From NCBI GenBank assembly GCA_020633125.1, contig JACKEH010000062.1, positions 1 to 24,960 of the forward strand: a DNA stretch of 24,960 bases. Reading direction: 5' to 3'. Position 1 is the first letter of the stretch; every line of letters begins with the position of its first letter. The notes under the pieces were generated by a model that was given only the letters and a program-made list of their open reading frames with translations, searched no databases and was not told the DNA's origin. The position numbers were made by a program, and so were the translations under genes. Source of the DNA: Sandaracinus sp. Its GTDB lineage: Bacteria > Myxococcota_A > Polyangia > Polyangiales > Houyiibacteriaceae. Of this stretch, positions 1 through 6,792 are shown piece by piece.

Positions 1-398
1 CAGTCGGGCACGCGCTGAAGCAATCCGCCACCGAGGCGGCGTGGCCGATCGACTCCCTCCTGATGGTCGCGGAGTATCCGCACCGGTACGGCGCCGTGTT
101 GCGGCTCGGTGAAACGGTCGCGTTCGACGAACCACCCGCACCTTTGCACCCATCAACGAAGCTGGCGGGTTGGGTCCTCGTGCCAGGGCTCTCGCTCCAG
201 GGTCCCTGCACTCTGACTCGCCCAGACGGCACGACGATCGAAATTCTGTCGTTGGTCGCCCTGCACCGAGCGGAGATCGAGCTAGCGCGGTCTCGAGGTC
301 TGCCCGCGCTCATGAAGGCCCTCAACTGGAAGAGCCTTTCGCTCGTCCTAGACCCGAAGCGCCCGTCGCAAGCGAAGAAGTGGTTCGGATTGTTCTGA
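1..398 (+). CDS. SUFU-like domain protein, C-terminal part (5' end outside window)
   Basis: The reading frame is open from base 3 with no stop to the window edge, so this is the C-terminal ~132 residues of a longer protein. A methionine at 63 exists but is unlikely to be the true start. The segment SLLMVAEYPHRYGAVLRLGETV followed about 60 residues later by GTTIEILSLVALHRAEIELA and a Gly-Leu-Pro-Ala-Leu helix resembles the C-terminal half of suppressor-of-fused (SUFU) domains, where a hydrophobic strand plus 'pit..E...' precedes a final helix. The family attribution is from memory of the pattern. Bacterial SUFU-like proteins are known as immunity proteins in polymorphic toxin systems; whether that applies here depends on the gene to the left, which is not visible. 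It ends 16 bp from the convergent arsM gene. Alternative: an unrelated small cytosolic protein. Confidence 0.6.
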   Translation, partial: VGHALKQSATEAAWPIDSLLMVAEYPHRYGAVLRLGETVAFDEPPAPLHPSTKLAGWVLVPGLSLQGPCTLTRPDGTTIEILSLVALHRAEIELARSRGLPALMKALNWKSLSLVLDPKRPSQAKKWFGLF

Positions 399-414
399 AA
401 GCGAAGCGAACTCC

Positions 415-1470
415 TCAACAGCAGCTTCCCACGCTCGCCGTCGCGCCCTTGGCCGCGTACTCCGCCGCCAACGTCGGACCACACGGGTACTCACCGTAGT
501 GCACGCGTCGCTCGCCCACGACCTCGAAGAAGGGCGCGAAGCGGGTGTCGGCGAGCATCGACGCGGTGTTGCCACACACACGCTCCGGGCGGCCGACCTC
601 GAACGCGTGGTGGTCGTCGAGCCAGAAGAGCGACTCGGCGCCTTCGATGCCGCCGCGGTAGATCGCCAGCTGCCCGTAGTCCTCGCAGCGCTCCTCGAGC
701 TCCGGCAGCGCGAAGAGGCGGTAGGTCACGGAGAAGAAGCGCGCCGCGCCGACCTTGGCCTGCAACGCCTCGTCACCGATCGTGATCGGCGCTTCCGTCG
801 TGAAACGCGGGTCGAGGAAGCCGACGCGCTTGGCGAGGCTCTCGAAGTCCTTCCGGTACATCGCGCCACCGAGGCACTCCGCGACGAGCAGCGGATCACG
901 CACCACGTCCTCGGGCAGGCGACGGTCGGCGACGACGTCGCTGAGGTAGAGCTCGCCGCCGGGCTTGAGCACGCGCCGCACCTCGCGCAGCACCTGCTCC
1001 TTGAAGGGCGAGAGGTTCACCACGCAGTTCGAGACCACCACGTCGACGCTCGCGTCCGCGAACGCCGAGAGGTCCTCGATGAAGCCCTGATGAAAGCTCG
1101 TGTTCGGCTTCGCGAAGCGAAACCGATCCGCGTGCCAAGCCTCGGTGGCGCGCGCGACCTCGAGCTGCGCCTCGGTCATGTCGAGGCCGTGCACGTGGCC
1201 CGTCTCACCGACGAGCTGCGCGATCACGTAGACGTCCCGACCCGTGCCGCAGCCGAGGTCGAGCACCGTCGCGCCCGAAAGCGCGTGCGGAATCGGAAAG
1301 CCGCAGCCGTAGAAGCGGCTCGAGACGTCGTCGTGCACGTTCGACAGACGCGATCGAATCCACCCCGGCGGTGCGCCGGTCGCGCAACACGCGTTGGTCT
1401 TCAGGTCCGCGCTCGAGCGCAGGGTCTCGCCGTAGTAGCGACTGACGATCTCGTGAATGGGCTCGCTCAT
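415..1470 (-). CDS. arsM: Arsenite S-adenosylmethionine methyltransferase (ArsM)
   Basis: 351 residues. ArsM transfers methyl groups from SAM to As(III), giving methylated and partly volatile arsenicals; it acts in the cytosol. The SAM-binding motif DLGCGTGRD is at residues 71-79. The three arsenic-binding cysteine positions of the family are present: a Cys pair at 28-29 (NACC), Cys149 in SNCVVNLSPFKEQVLREV, and Cys199 in AECLGG. The family signatures KPGGELYLSDV and CEDYGQLAIYRGG are intact, and the protein ends in GSCC. The start at 1470 is chosen because GGAG lies about six bases upstream; an in-frame upstream start at 1506 has no ribosome site and adds non-conserved sequence. No arsR, arsB or arsC is adjacent, so it appears to be an orphan ars gene, divergent from an aldo/keto reductase across 198 bp. 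Confidence 0.95.
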   Translation of the reverse strand: MSEPIHEIVSRYYGETLRSSADLKTNACCATGAPPGWIRSRLSNVHDDVSSRFYGCGFPIPHALSGATVLDLGCGTGRDVYVIAQLVGETGHVHGLDMTEAQLEVARATEAWHADRFRFAKPNTSFHQGFIEDLSAFADASVDVVVSNCVVNLSPFKEQVLREVRRVLKPGGELYLSDVVADRRLPEDVVRDPLLVAECLGGAMYRKDFESLAKRVGFLDPRFTTEAPITIGDEALQAKVGAARFFSVTYRLFALPELEERCEDYGQLAIYRGGIEGAESLFWLDDHHAFEVGRPERVCGNTASMLADTRFAPFFEVVGERRVHYGEYPCGPTLAAEYAAKGATASVGSCC

Positions 1471-1668
1471 GATCACTCCGAAGGCCGAACGTGCCGGCGG
1501 GCGCATCGTTACGCCAGCCGGCGCGAGAGAGAACCCTCAACCCGGTCGCTGACGCAGGAATGTTGCGCGCGAGGGCCCATACATCGCCCGGCCCTTACGC
1601 CGCGGAGGATCTGGCGCTAGCTAACGCGTACCGGTCACGACGGCCGCGGTCACCCCCGGGAGATTCCG
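1471..1668. promoter_or_regulatory. Divergent intergenic region between arsM and the aldo/keto reductase
   Basis: These 198 bp separate two divergently transcribed genes and must hold both promoters. I see no convincing ArsR-type AT-rich palindrome. Short features are a GCCGGC pair around 1494 and 1517 and a direct repeat of CGGTCAC near 1631-1657, just before the ribosome site of the reductase. Nothing here identifies the regulator. Confidence 0.35.
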
Positions 1669-2649
1669 ATGAAGAAACGCACGCTCGGTCAGGGTCTGAC
1701 GGTCTCGGCGATGGGCTACGGCTGCATGGGCCTCGACTTCGGTCTGGGCGAAGGGGTCGATCCGGCCGCCGCCCTCGGAACGATTCGCGCCGCGTACGAG
1801 GCCGGCGTGACCTTCTTCGACACCGCGGAGGTCTACGGCCCGCTCACCAACGAGAAGCTCGTCGGCGAAGCCATCGAGAGCTTCCGCGACGAAGTCGTGC
1901 TGGCGACCAAGTTCGGCTTCGTGATCGGCGAAGGCACCCGCGGTCTCGACAGCCGCCCCGAGCACGTCCGCGAGGTGGTCGAAGCATCGCTGCAGCGCCT
2001 TCGGACCGACCGCATCGATCTGCTCTACCAGCACCGCGTGGACCCGAAGGTCCCCATCGAAGACGTCGCGGGCGTCGTCGGCGAGCTCGTCCGCGAAGGC
2101 AAGGTCCTGCACTTCGGGCTCTCGGAAGCCGGCGCCGAGACGATTCGTCGCGCGCACGCGGTCTTCCCGGTGACCGCGGTGCAGAGCGAATACTCGCTGT
2201 GGTGGCGGGAGCCCGAGACGTCGATTCTGCCGACGCTCGAGGCGCTCGACATCGGCTTCGTGCCGTTCAGCCCCCTCGGGCGCGGCTTCCTCACCGGTGC
2301 GGTCTCCGCCGACACCGAGTTCGGCGAGCGCGACATTCGCCGCACCATTCCGCGCTTCACCCCCGACGCGATGCGCGCGAACCAACCGGTGGTCGAGGTC
2401 ATCGCGCGGCTCGCAGCCGCGAAGGGTGTGACCAACGCGCAGATCGCGCTCGCGTGGTTGCTCGCGCAGAAGCCGTGGATCGTGCCGATTCCGGGCACCA
2501 CGAAGGCGCACCGCATTCGCGAGAACGTCGGCGCGCTCGACGTCACGCTCACGCCGGTCGAGCTCGCGAGCCTGACCGAGGCGGTGGAGGCGGTGCCGGT
2601 GACGGGCGACCGCTACTCCCCGGCCGCGGCGGCGATGATCGATCGCTGA
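1669..2649 (+). CDS. Aldo/keto reductase (NADPH-dependent)
   Basis: 326 residues, the usual length for the family. It is a cytosolic (beta/alpha)8-barrel oxidoreductase reducing aldehydes or ketones. The catalytic tetrad is visible: Asp51 and Tyr56 in FFDTAEVYGP, Lys81 in LATKFGF, and His122 in DLLYQHRVDP. The NADP-binding end is present as SPLGRGFLTG and IPGTTKAHRIRENVGAL. The overall pattern (MGYGCMGLDFG near the start, VQSEYSLWWREPE in the middle) matches the YakC/aryl-alcohol-dehydrogenase-like branch, though the substrate cannot be read from sequence. The start is supported by GGGAGA about six bases upstream. It is divergent from arsM, which hints at shared control under stress but does not prove it. 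Confidence 0.93.
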   Translation: MKKRTLGQGLTVSAMGYGCMGLDFGLGEGVDPAAALGTIRAAYEAGVTFFDTAEVYGPLTNEKLVGEAIESFRDEVVLATKFGFVIGEGTRGLDSRPEHVREVVEASLQRLRTDRIDLLYQHRVDPKVPIEDVAGVVGELVREGKVLHFGLSEAGAETIRRAHAVFPVTAVQSEYSLWWREPETSILPTLEALDIGFVPFSPLGRGFLTGAVSADTEFGERDIRRTIPRFTPDAMRANQPVVEVIARLAAAKGVTNAQIALAWLLAQKPWIVPIPGTTKAHRIRENVGALDVTLTPVELASLTEAVEAVPVTGDRYSPAAAAMIDR

Positions 2650-2775
2650 GCGTCGTTTCGTCGTCGCAGCGCGGCGCTTCGGACAAAGCGTCTCGTGGCG
2701 AGTCGGGGCCGCTTCCACGTTTTCCCTCGTTCGACGGAGGGCTTCGGTGGCACGCGCCCTGCGATGAGGCCCGGC

Positions 2776-3210
2776 ATGTCCGAGCCCCACCCGCAGACCT
2801 CCCTCGAGTCGCCGCTCCCACCGCTTCCCTGGCCTCCCCCACGTCGCCGTCGCCGACGCACGGTCGAAGGCATGACGCTGATCGAGATCTTGATCGTCGT
2901 CACGATCATGGCGCTCATCGCGGGAGCGGTCGGTGTCTCGGTGATGAGCGCGATGCGCGACGCCCGCGGCAAACAAGCGCGCACCGACGCGCAGACCCTC
3001 TCGTCGATCGCGACCCGCTTCGTGTTGGATCACGGACGCTGCCCGACGAGCGCCGAAGAGCTCGTCGAAGCCGGCCTCACGAACCGCCATGGCCGAACCG
3101 AAGACCCGTGGGGCGGCGACTACCGCTTCGAGTGCGAGGACGACGACGTCGTGGCCATCAGCCCCGGTCCCGACGGGGTGTTCGAGACCGAAGACGACGT
3201 GAGGCCGTGA
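2776..3210 (+). CDS. GspG-like type II secretion pseudopilin (orphan)
   Basis: 144 residues from ATG 2776, which has TGAGG about six bases upstream; ATG 2764 in the same frame is possible. A 32-residue leader, Pro-rich and with six arginines in a row, ends in VEG and is followed by MTLIEILIVVTIMALIAGAV. This is a class III prepilin signal, cleaved after Gly by a PilD-type peptidase, with the conserved Glu at +5 and a hydrophobic N-terminal helix. The C-terminal half has the GspG pattern: a disulfide-capable Cys pair (GRCP and FECE), DPWGGDYRF, then an acidic Asp-Gly loop (GPDGVFETEDD) like the calcium site of major pseudopilins. The mature part (~112 residues) is on the short side. No other gsp genes are nearby, so it may join a system encoded elsewhere or be a specialised minor pseudopilin. 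Confidence 0.85.
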   Translation: MSEPHPQTSLESPLPPLPWPPPRRRRRRTVEGMTLIEILIVVTIMALIAGAVGVSVMSAMRDARGKQARTDAQTLSSIATRFVLDHGRCPTSAEELVEAGLTNRHGRTEDPWGGDYRFECEDDDVVAISPGPDGVFETEDDVRP

Positions 3211-3395
3211 CACCGGGAGGCTCGCTTGGTCGGGCCGCCCCGAGAATGGCGCCGGCGTCGTCGCGCAGCCCGAGAACGCCGCTCTTTTCGCGAAACACGG
3301 CGGAAACAACGACGCGTCGCCATTGTCCCGCGAGGCCACCTCGTGTAGGCCAACGGGGCTCGGAAGGCGCCGGTCGTCTTCCGCCGCAGGAGCGC

Positions 3396-6300
3396 ATGAA
3401 GGTCCGCATTCAGCACCGCACGACGTATCGCTACGACGACCCCGCCCTCCTCGGACCGCACGTCATTCGACTGCGCCCCGCCCCCCACACCCGCACTCCG
3501 CTGCTCTCCTACGCGCTGCACGTCACGTCCGAGCTCGACGGCTTCGGACGTCACGAAGCGGGCAGCAAGCACGGCCCGCAGGTGCGCTGGCAATACAACC
3601 CGTGGGGAAGCCGCGAAGCGCGCATCACGTTCCCGGCCGAGCGCGGCATCACGGAGATGGACGTCCTCGTCGACTGCGTCTTCGACATTCACTCGATCAA
3701 CCCCTTCGACTTCTTCGTCGACGACGACGCCCGCGAGCTGCCCTTCGAATACCCAGGCACGCTCGAAAAGGAGCTCGCCCCCTTTCGCGCGCCGCCGAGC
3801 GACGCCGACAAGCTCGTGAAGGAGCTCGTCGCGAGCGTGCCTTTCGAAGGCGACACCGTCTCGTACCTCGTGGCGATGAACCAACGCGTCGCGAGCACCG
3901 TGCAATACGTGATTCGCATGGAGCCCGGCACCTGGTCGGCGGAGAAGACGCTCTCCGAAGGCCGCGGCTCGTGCCGCGACAGCGCGCAGGTCCTCGTGGC
4001 GGCGTTCCGTTCGCGTGGCTTCGCGGCGCGTTTCGTGAGCGGCTACCTCGTGCAGCTCACCGACGAAGGCAACATCCCCGATCTCGCCAAGGGCGTCAGC
4101 AGCGACGTCGTCGACCTTCACGCGTGGTGCGAGGTCTACCTGCCCGGCGCGGGTTGGATCGGCTTCGACGGCACGAGCGGTCTGCTCTGCGGCGAAGGCC
4201 ACATCCCGCTCGCGGTCGCGAGCGATCCCGAGCTCGCGGCCGCCATCGCCGGCACCTCGAGCAAGGGCGCGACCGACTTCGGCTTCTCGATGACCGTCGA
4301 GCGCCTCGGCCACGAGCCACGCCCGCGCAAGCCCTACGAAGACGCGCAATGGCAGAGCATCGAGGCGGCGGGCGACGCCGTCGACGCCACGCTGGCGAAG
4401 CTCGGCGTGAAGCTCACGTGTGGCGGCGAGCCGACCTTCACCTCGCGCGAGCATCCGGAAGAGCCGGAGTGGGCGACCGAAGCGCTCGGCAAGACCAAGC
4501 TCGAGCAAGGGCTTCGCATCGCGGAGCAGCTCCGCAAGCGCTTCGGCACCGGCACCGCGGTCTTGCACCGCATGGGCAAGCATTACCCCGGCGAGAGCCT
4601 GCCGCGTTGGGCGATCGACATCCTCTGGCGCGCCGACGGAACGCCGATCTGGAGCGACCCTTCGAAGCTCGCGCTCAGTCCTCCGCGCAGCGTCGGCGCC
4701 GCGCAACGCGAGCCCACGCTCGAAGACGCGTACGAGCTCGGCATCGCGGTCGCGCGTCTGCTCGGCGTGCCACCGAACCAACACGCCGCGTACGAAGACC
4801 CGTGGCACTTCGTGAAAGAGGAGGCGCTGCTCCCGACGGACGTCGACCCACACGATCACGACCTCGACGAGAGCGAGGACCGTCGCCGACTCGCCAGCGT
4901 GCTCGGGCGTGGTCTCGAGGTGCCCGTCGGCTGGGTGCTCCCGCTCGGCAAACCCGCCGGCGAATGGGTCGGCGACCAATGGTCGTTCCGTCGTGAGCGC
5001 CTCTACCTCGTGCCGGGCGACAGCCCCGTCGGCCTGCGTCTTCCGCTCAACCAGCTCGCGACCGGCAGCTTCTCGCCCTTCGAGCCCGACCTCACGCAGA
5101 TCGACGAAGACGAGGACATCCCCTTCGATCCTGCCGCGTGGATCGCGACGCGCCGCCACCAGCCGCCTTCGCAGCTCTACGCCCCGCAGGGCGTGCGAAC
5201 CGCGCTCTGCCTCGAGCCGCGCGACGGCGTGCTCAACGTCTTCTTGCCGCCCGTCGGCTCGACCGAGGATTGGCTCCAGCTGATCGCCGCGATCGAAGCG
5301 GTCGCCACGCAGATCGGCATCGCGGTGCGCCTCGAAGGCTATCGCCCGAGCGATCCGCGCATGCGCGTCTGCACCGTCACCCCGGACCCGGGCGTGATCG
5401 AGGTGAACCTGCCGGTCGCGTCGAGCTTCCGCGAGTACCGCGAGCTGCTCGAGGTGGTGACCGACGCCGCGAACCACTCCGGCCTGCGCCTCGAGAAGTA
5501 CCAACTCGACGGACGCGAGGTCGGCAGCGGTGGAGGCAACCACCTCACGCTCGGTGGCGCCTCGGCGGTCGAATCGCCCTTCCTCACCAAGCCGTGGCTC
5601 TTCGCCGGGCTGCTGCGCTACGTGCAGAACCATCCCGCGCTGAGCTACCTCTTCACCGGCCTCTTCATCGGGCCGACCTCGCAGGCGCCGCGCATCGACG
5701 AAGCGCGCCACGACGTGCTCTTCGAGCTCGAGCTCGCGCTGCGGCAGGTGCCCAAACAAGGCGGCTGGATTCCGCCTTGGCTCACCGACCGACTCTTCCG
5801 CAACCTGCTCGCGGACGTCAGCGGCAACACCCACCGCACCGAGATCTCGATCGACAAGCTCTACGATCCGCACAACCTCGGTGGGCGTCAGGGCATCGTC
5901 GAGTTCCGCGCGTTCGAGATGCCGCCGCACGAGCAGATGGCGTGCGTGCAGATGCTGCTCGTGCGCGCGATCACCGCGCGTCTTCTCGCCGAACCCTACG
6001 AGCGCCCTCTCGTGCCCTGGGGTACCGACCTGCACGATCGCTGGATGCTCCCGCACTTCCTGTGGAAGGACGCGTGCGACGTCGCGGCGGACCTTCGCGC
6101 GCACGGCGTGCACTTCGACGCCGCGTGGCTCTCGCCCTTTCTCGAGCTGCGTTTTCCCGTCGCCGGCACCTACACCGCCGACGACGTGGAGATCGAGGTA
6201 CGTCAGGCCGGCGAGCCTTGGTACACGCTCGGCGAGCAGCCCTCAGGCAGCGTGGTCGCACGTTACGTCGACTCGTCGGTGGAGCGTCTGCAGGTGCGCG

Positions 6301-6701
6301 TGCGTGGGCTTCAGCCCGGCGACCACGGACGTCACGCGGTCTGCGTCAACGGCGTGCGGCTGCCGCTTCGCGAGACCGGCACCGTGGGCGAGAAGGTCCT
6401 CGGCGTCCGCTTCCGCGCGTGGCAGCCGCCCTTCTGCCTGCAGCCGACGATCCCGATCCAGCACCCGCTGCGTTTCGATCTCGTCGACACGTGGGGCCGC
6501 CGCGCGCTCGGGGCGTGCACCTACCACGTGTGGCATCCCGAGGGCCGCGCGTTCGACGAAGCGCCGCTGACACCCTACGAGGCGAAGGCACGACGCGCGC
6601 AGCGTTTCACCACCGACGGCCACTCCGCGTGGCCGATCACGCCACGGGAACCGGTCGTGCGACCGGAAGCGCCGTACACGCTCGACCTCCGATGGCAGTG
6701 A
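3396..6701 (+). CDS. Transglutaminase-like / DUF2126 putative amidoligase fusion protein
   Basis: 1101 residues. Residues 1-~300 are a bacterial transglutaminase-like domain: N-terminal beta region (MKVRIQHRTTYRYDDPALLG) and catalytic triad Cys193 in EGRGSCRDSAQ, His242 in DLHAWCEVYLPG, and Asp258 in WIGFDGT. Residues ~335-1100 are DUF2126, described as a glutamine-synthetase-fold COOH-NH2 ligase (amidoligase). Its landmarks are GGEPTFTS at 343, GESLPRWAIDILWR at 399, a W-rich segment ending PGDSPVGLRLPL at 540-551, TPDPGVIEVN at 662, GSGGGNHLTLGG at 710, SGNTHRTEIS at 809, GIVEFRAFEMP at 833 and TDLHDRW at 877. The fusion suggests one domain makes and the other hydrolyses or transfers amide/isopeptide bonds; the substrate is unknown. 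No signal peptide is seen, so it is probably cytosolic. The start has AGGAG just upstream. A second DUF2126 gene follows 91 bp later. Confidence 0.9.
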   Translation: MKVRIQHRTTYRYDDPALLGPHVIRLRPAPHTRTPLLSYALHVTSELDGFGRHEAGSKHGPQVRWQYNPWGSREARITFPAERGITEMDVLVDCVFDIHSINPFDFFVDDDARELPFEYPGTLEKELAPFRAPPSDADKLVKELVASVPFEGDTVSYLVAMNQRVASTVQYVIRMEPGTWSAEKTLSEGRGSCRDSAQVLVAAFRSRGFAARFVSGYLVQLTDEGNIPDLAKGVSSDVVDLHAWCEVYLPGAGWIGFDGTSGLLCGEGHIPLAVASDPELAAAIAGTSSKGATDFGFSMTVERLGHEPRPRKPYEDAQWQSIEAAGDAVDATLAKLGVKLTCGGEPTFTSREHPEEPEWATEALGKTKLEQGLRIAEQLRKRFGTGTAVLHRMGKHYPGESLPRWAIDILWRADGTPIWSDPSKLALSPPRSVGAAQREPTLEDAYELGIAVARLLGVPPNQHAAYEDPWHFVKEEALLPTDVDPHDHDLDESEDRRRLASVLGRGLEVPVGWVLPLGKPAGEWVGDQWSFRRERLYLVPGDSPVGLRLPLNQLATGSFSPFEPDLTQIDEDEDIPFDPAAWIATRRHQPPSQLYAPQGVRTALCLEPRDGVLNVFLPPVGSTEDWLQLIAAIEAVATQIGIAVRLEGYRPSDPRMRVCTVTPDPGVIEVNLPVASSFREYRELLEVVTDAANHSGLRLEKYQLDGREVGSGGGNHLTLGGASAVESPFLTKPWLFAGLLRYVQNHPALSYLFTGLFIGPTSQAPRIDEARHDVLFELELALRQVPKQGGWIPPWLTDRLFRNLLADVSGNTHRTEISIDKLYDPHNLGGRQGIVEFRAFEMPPHEQMACVQMLLVRAITARLLAEPYERPLVPWGTDLHDRWMLPHFLWKDACDVAADLRAHGVHFDAAWLSPFLELRFPVAGTYTADDVEIEVRQAGEPWYTLGEQPSGSVVARYVDSSVERLQVRVRGLQPGDHGRHAVCVNGVRLPLRETGTVGEKVLGVRFRAWQPPFCLQPTIPIQHPLRFDLVDTWGRRALGACTYHVWHPEGRAFDEAPLTPYEAKARRAQRFTTDGHSAWPITPREPVVRPEAPYTLDLRWQ

Positions 6702-6792
6702 CGCATCCGTTCGAAGATCTGGCGACGTCGTTCGACGCGTCGAGCCATTCGAACGCTCGAAGCGTCACGCACCGTGCGCCGGAGCATCCCGC

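Noticed and set aside
3120..6113. Long minus-strand open frame opposite the transglutaminase-DUF2126 gene
   Set aside because: Composition is shadow-like (Arg/Val/Glu/Leu repeats) and the plus strand has clear catalytic motifs.
6702..6792. TGACGC...GCGTCA inverted arms in the gap between the two DUF2126 genes
   Set aside because: Arms are short, the spacing is long and part of one arm is the stop codon; no convincing terminator, so the two genes are still treated as possibly co-transcribed.
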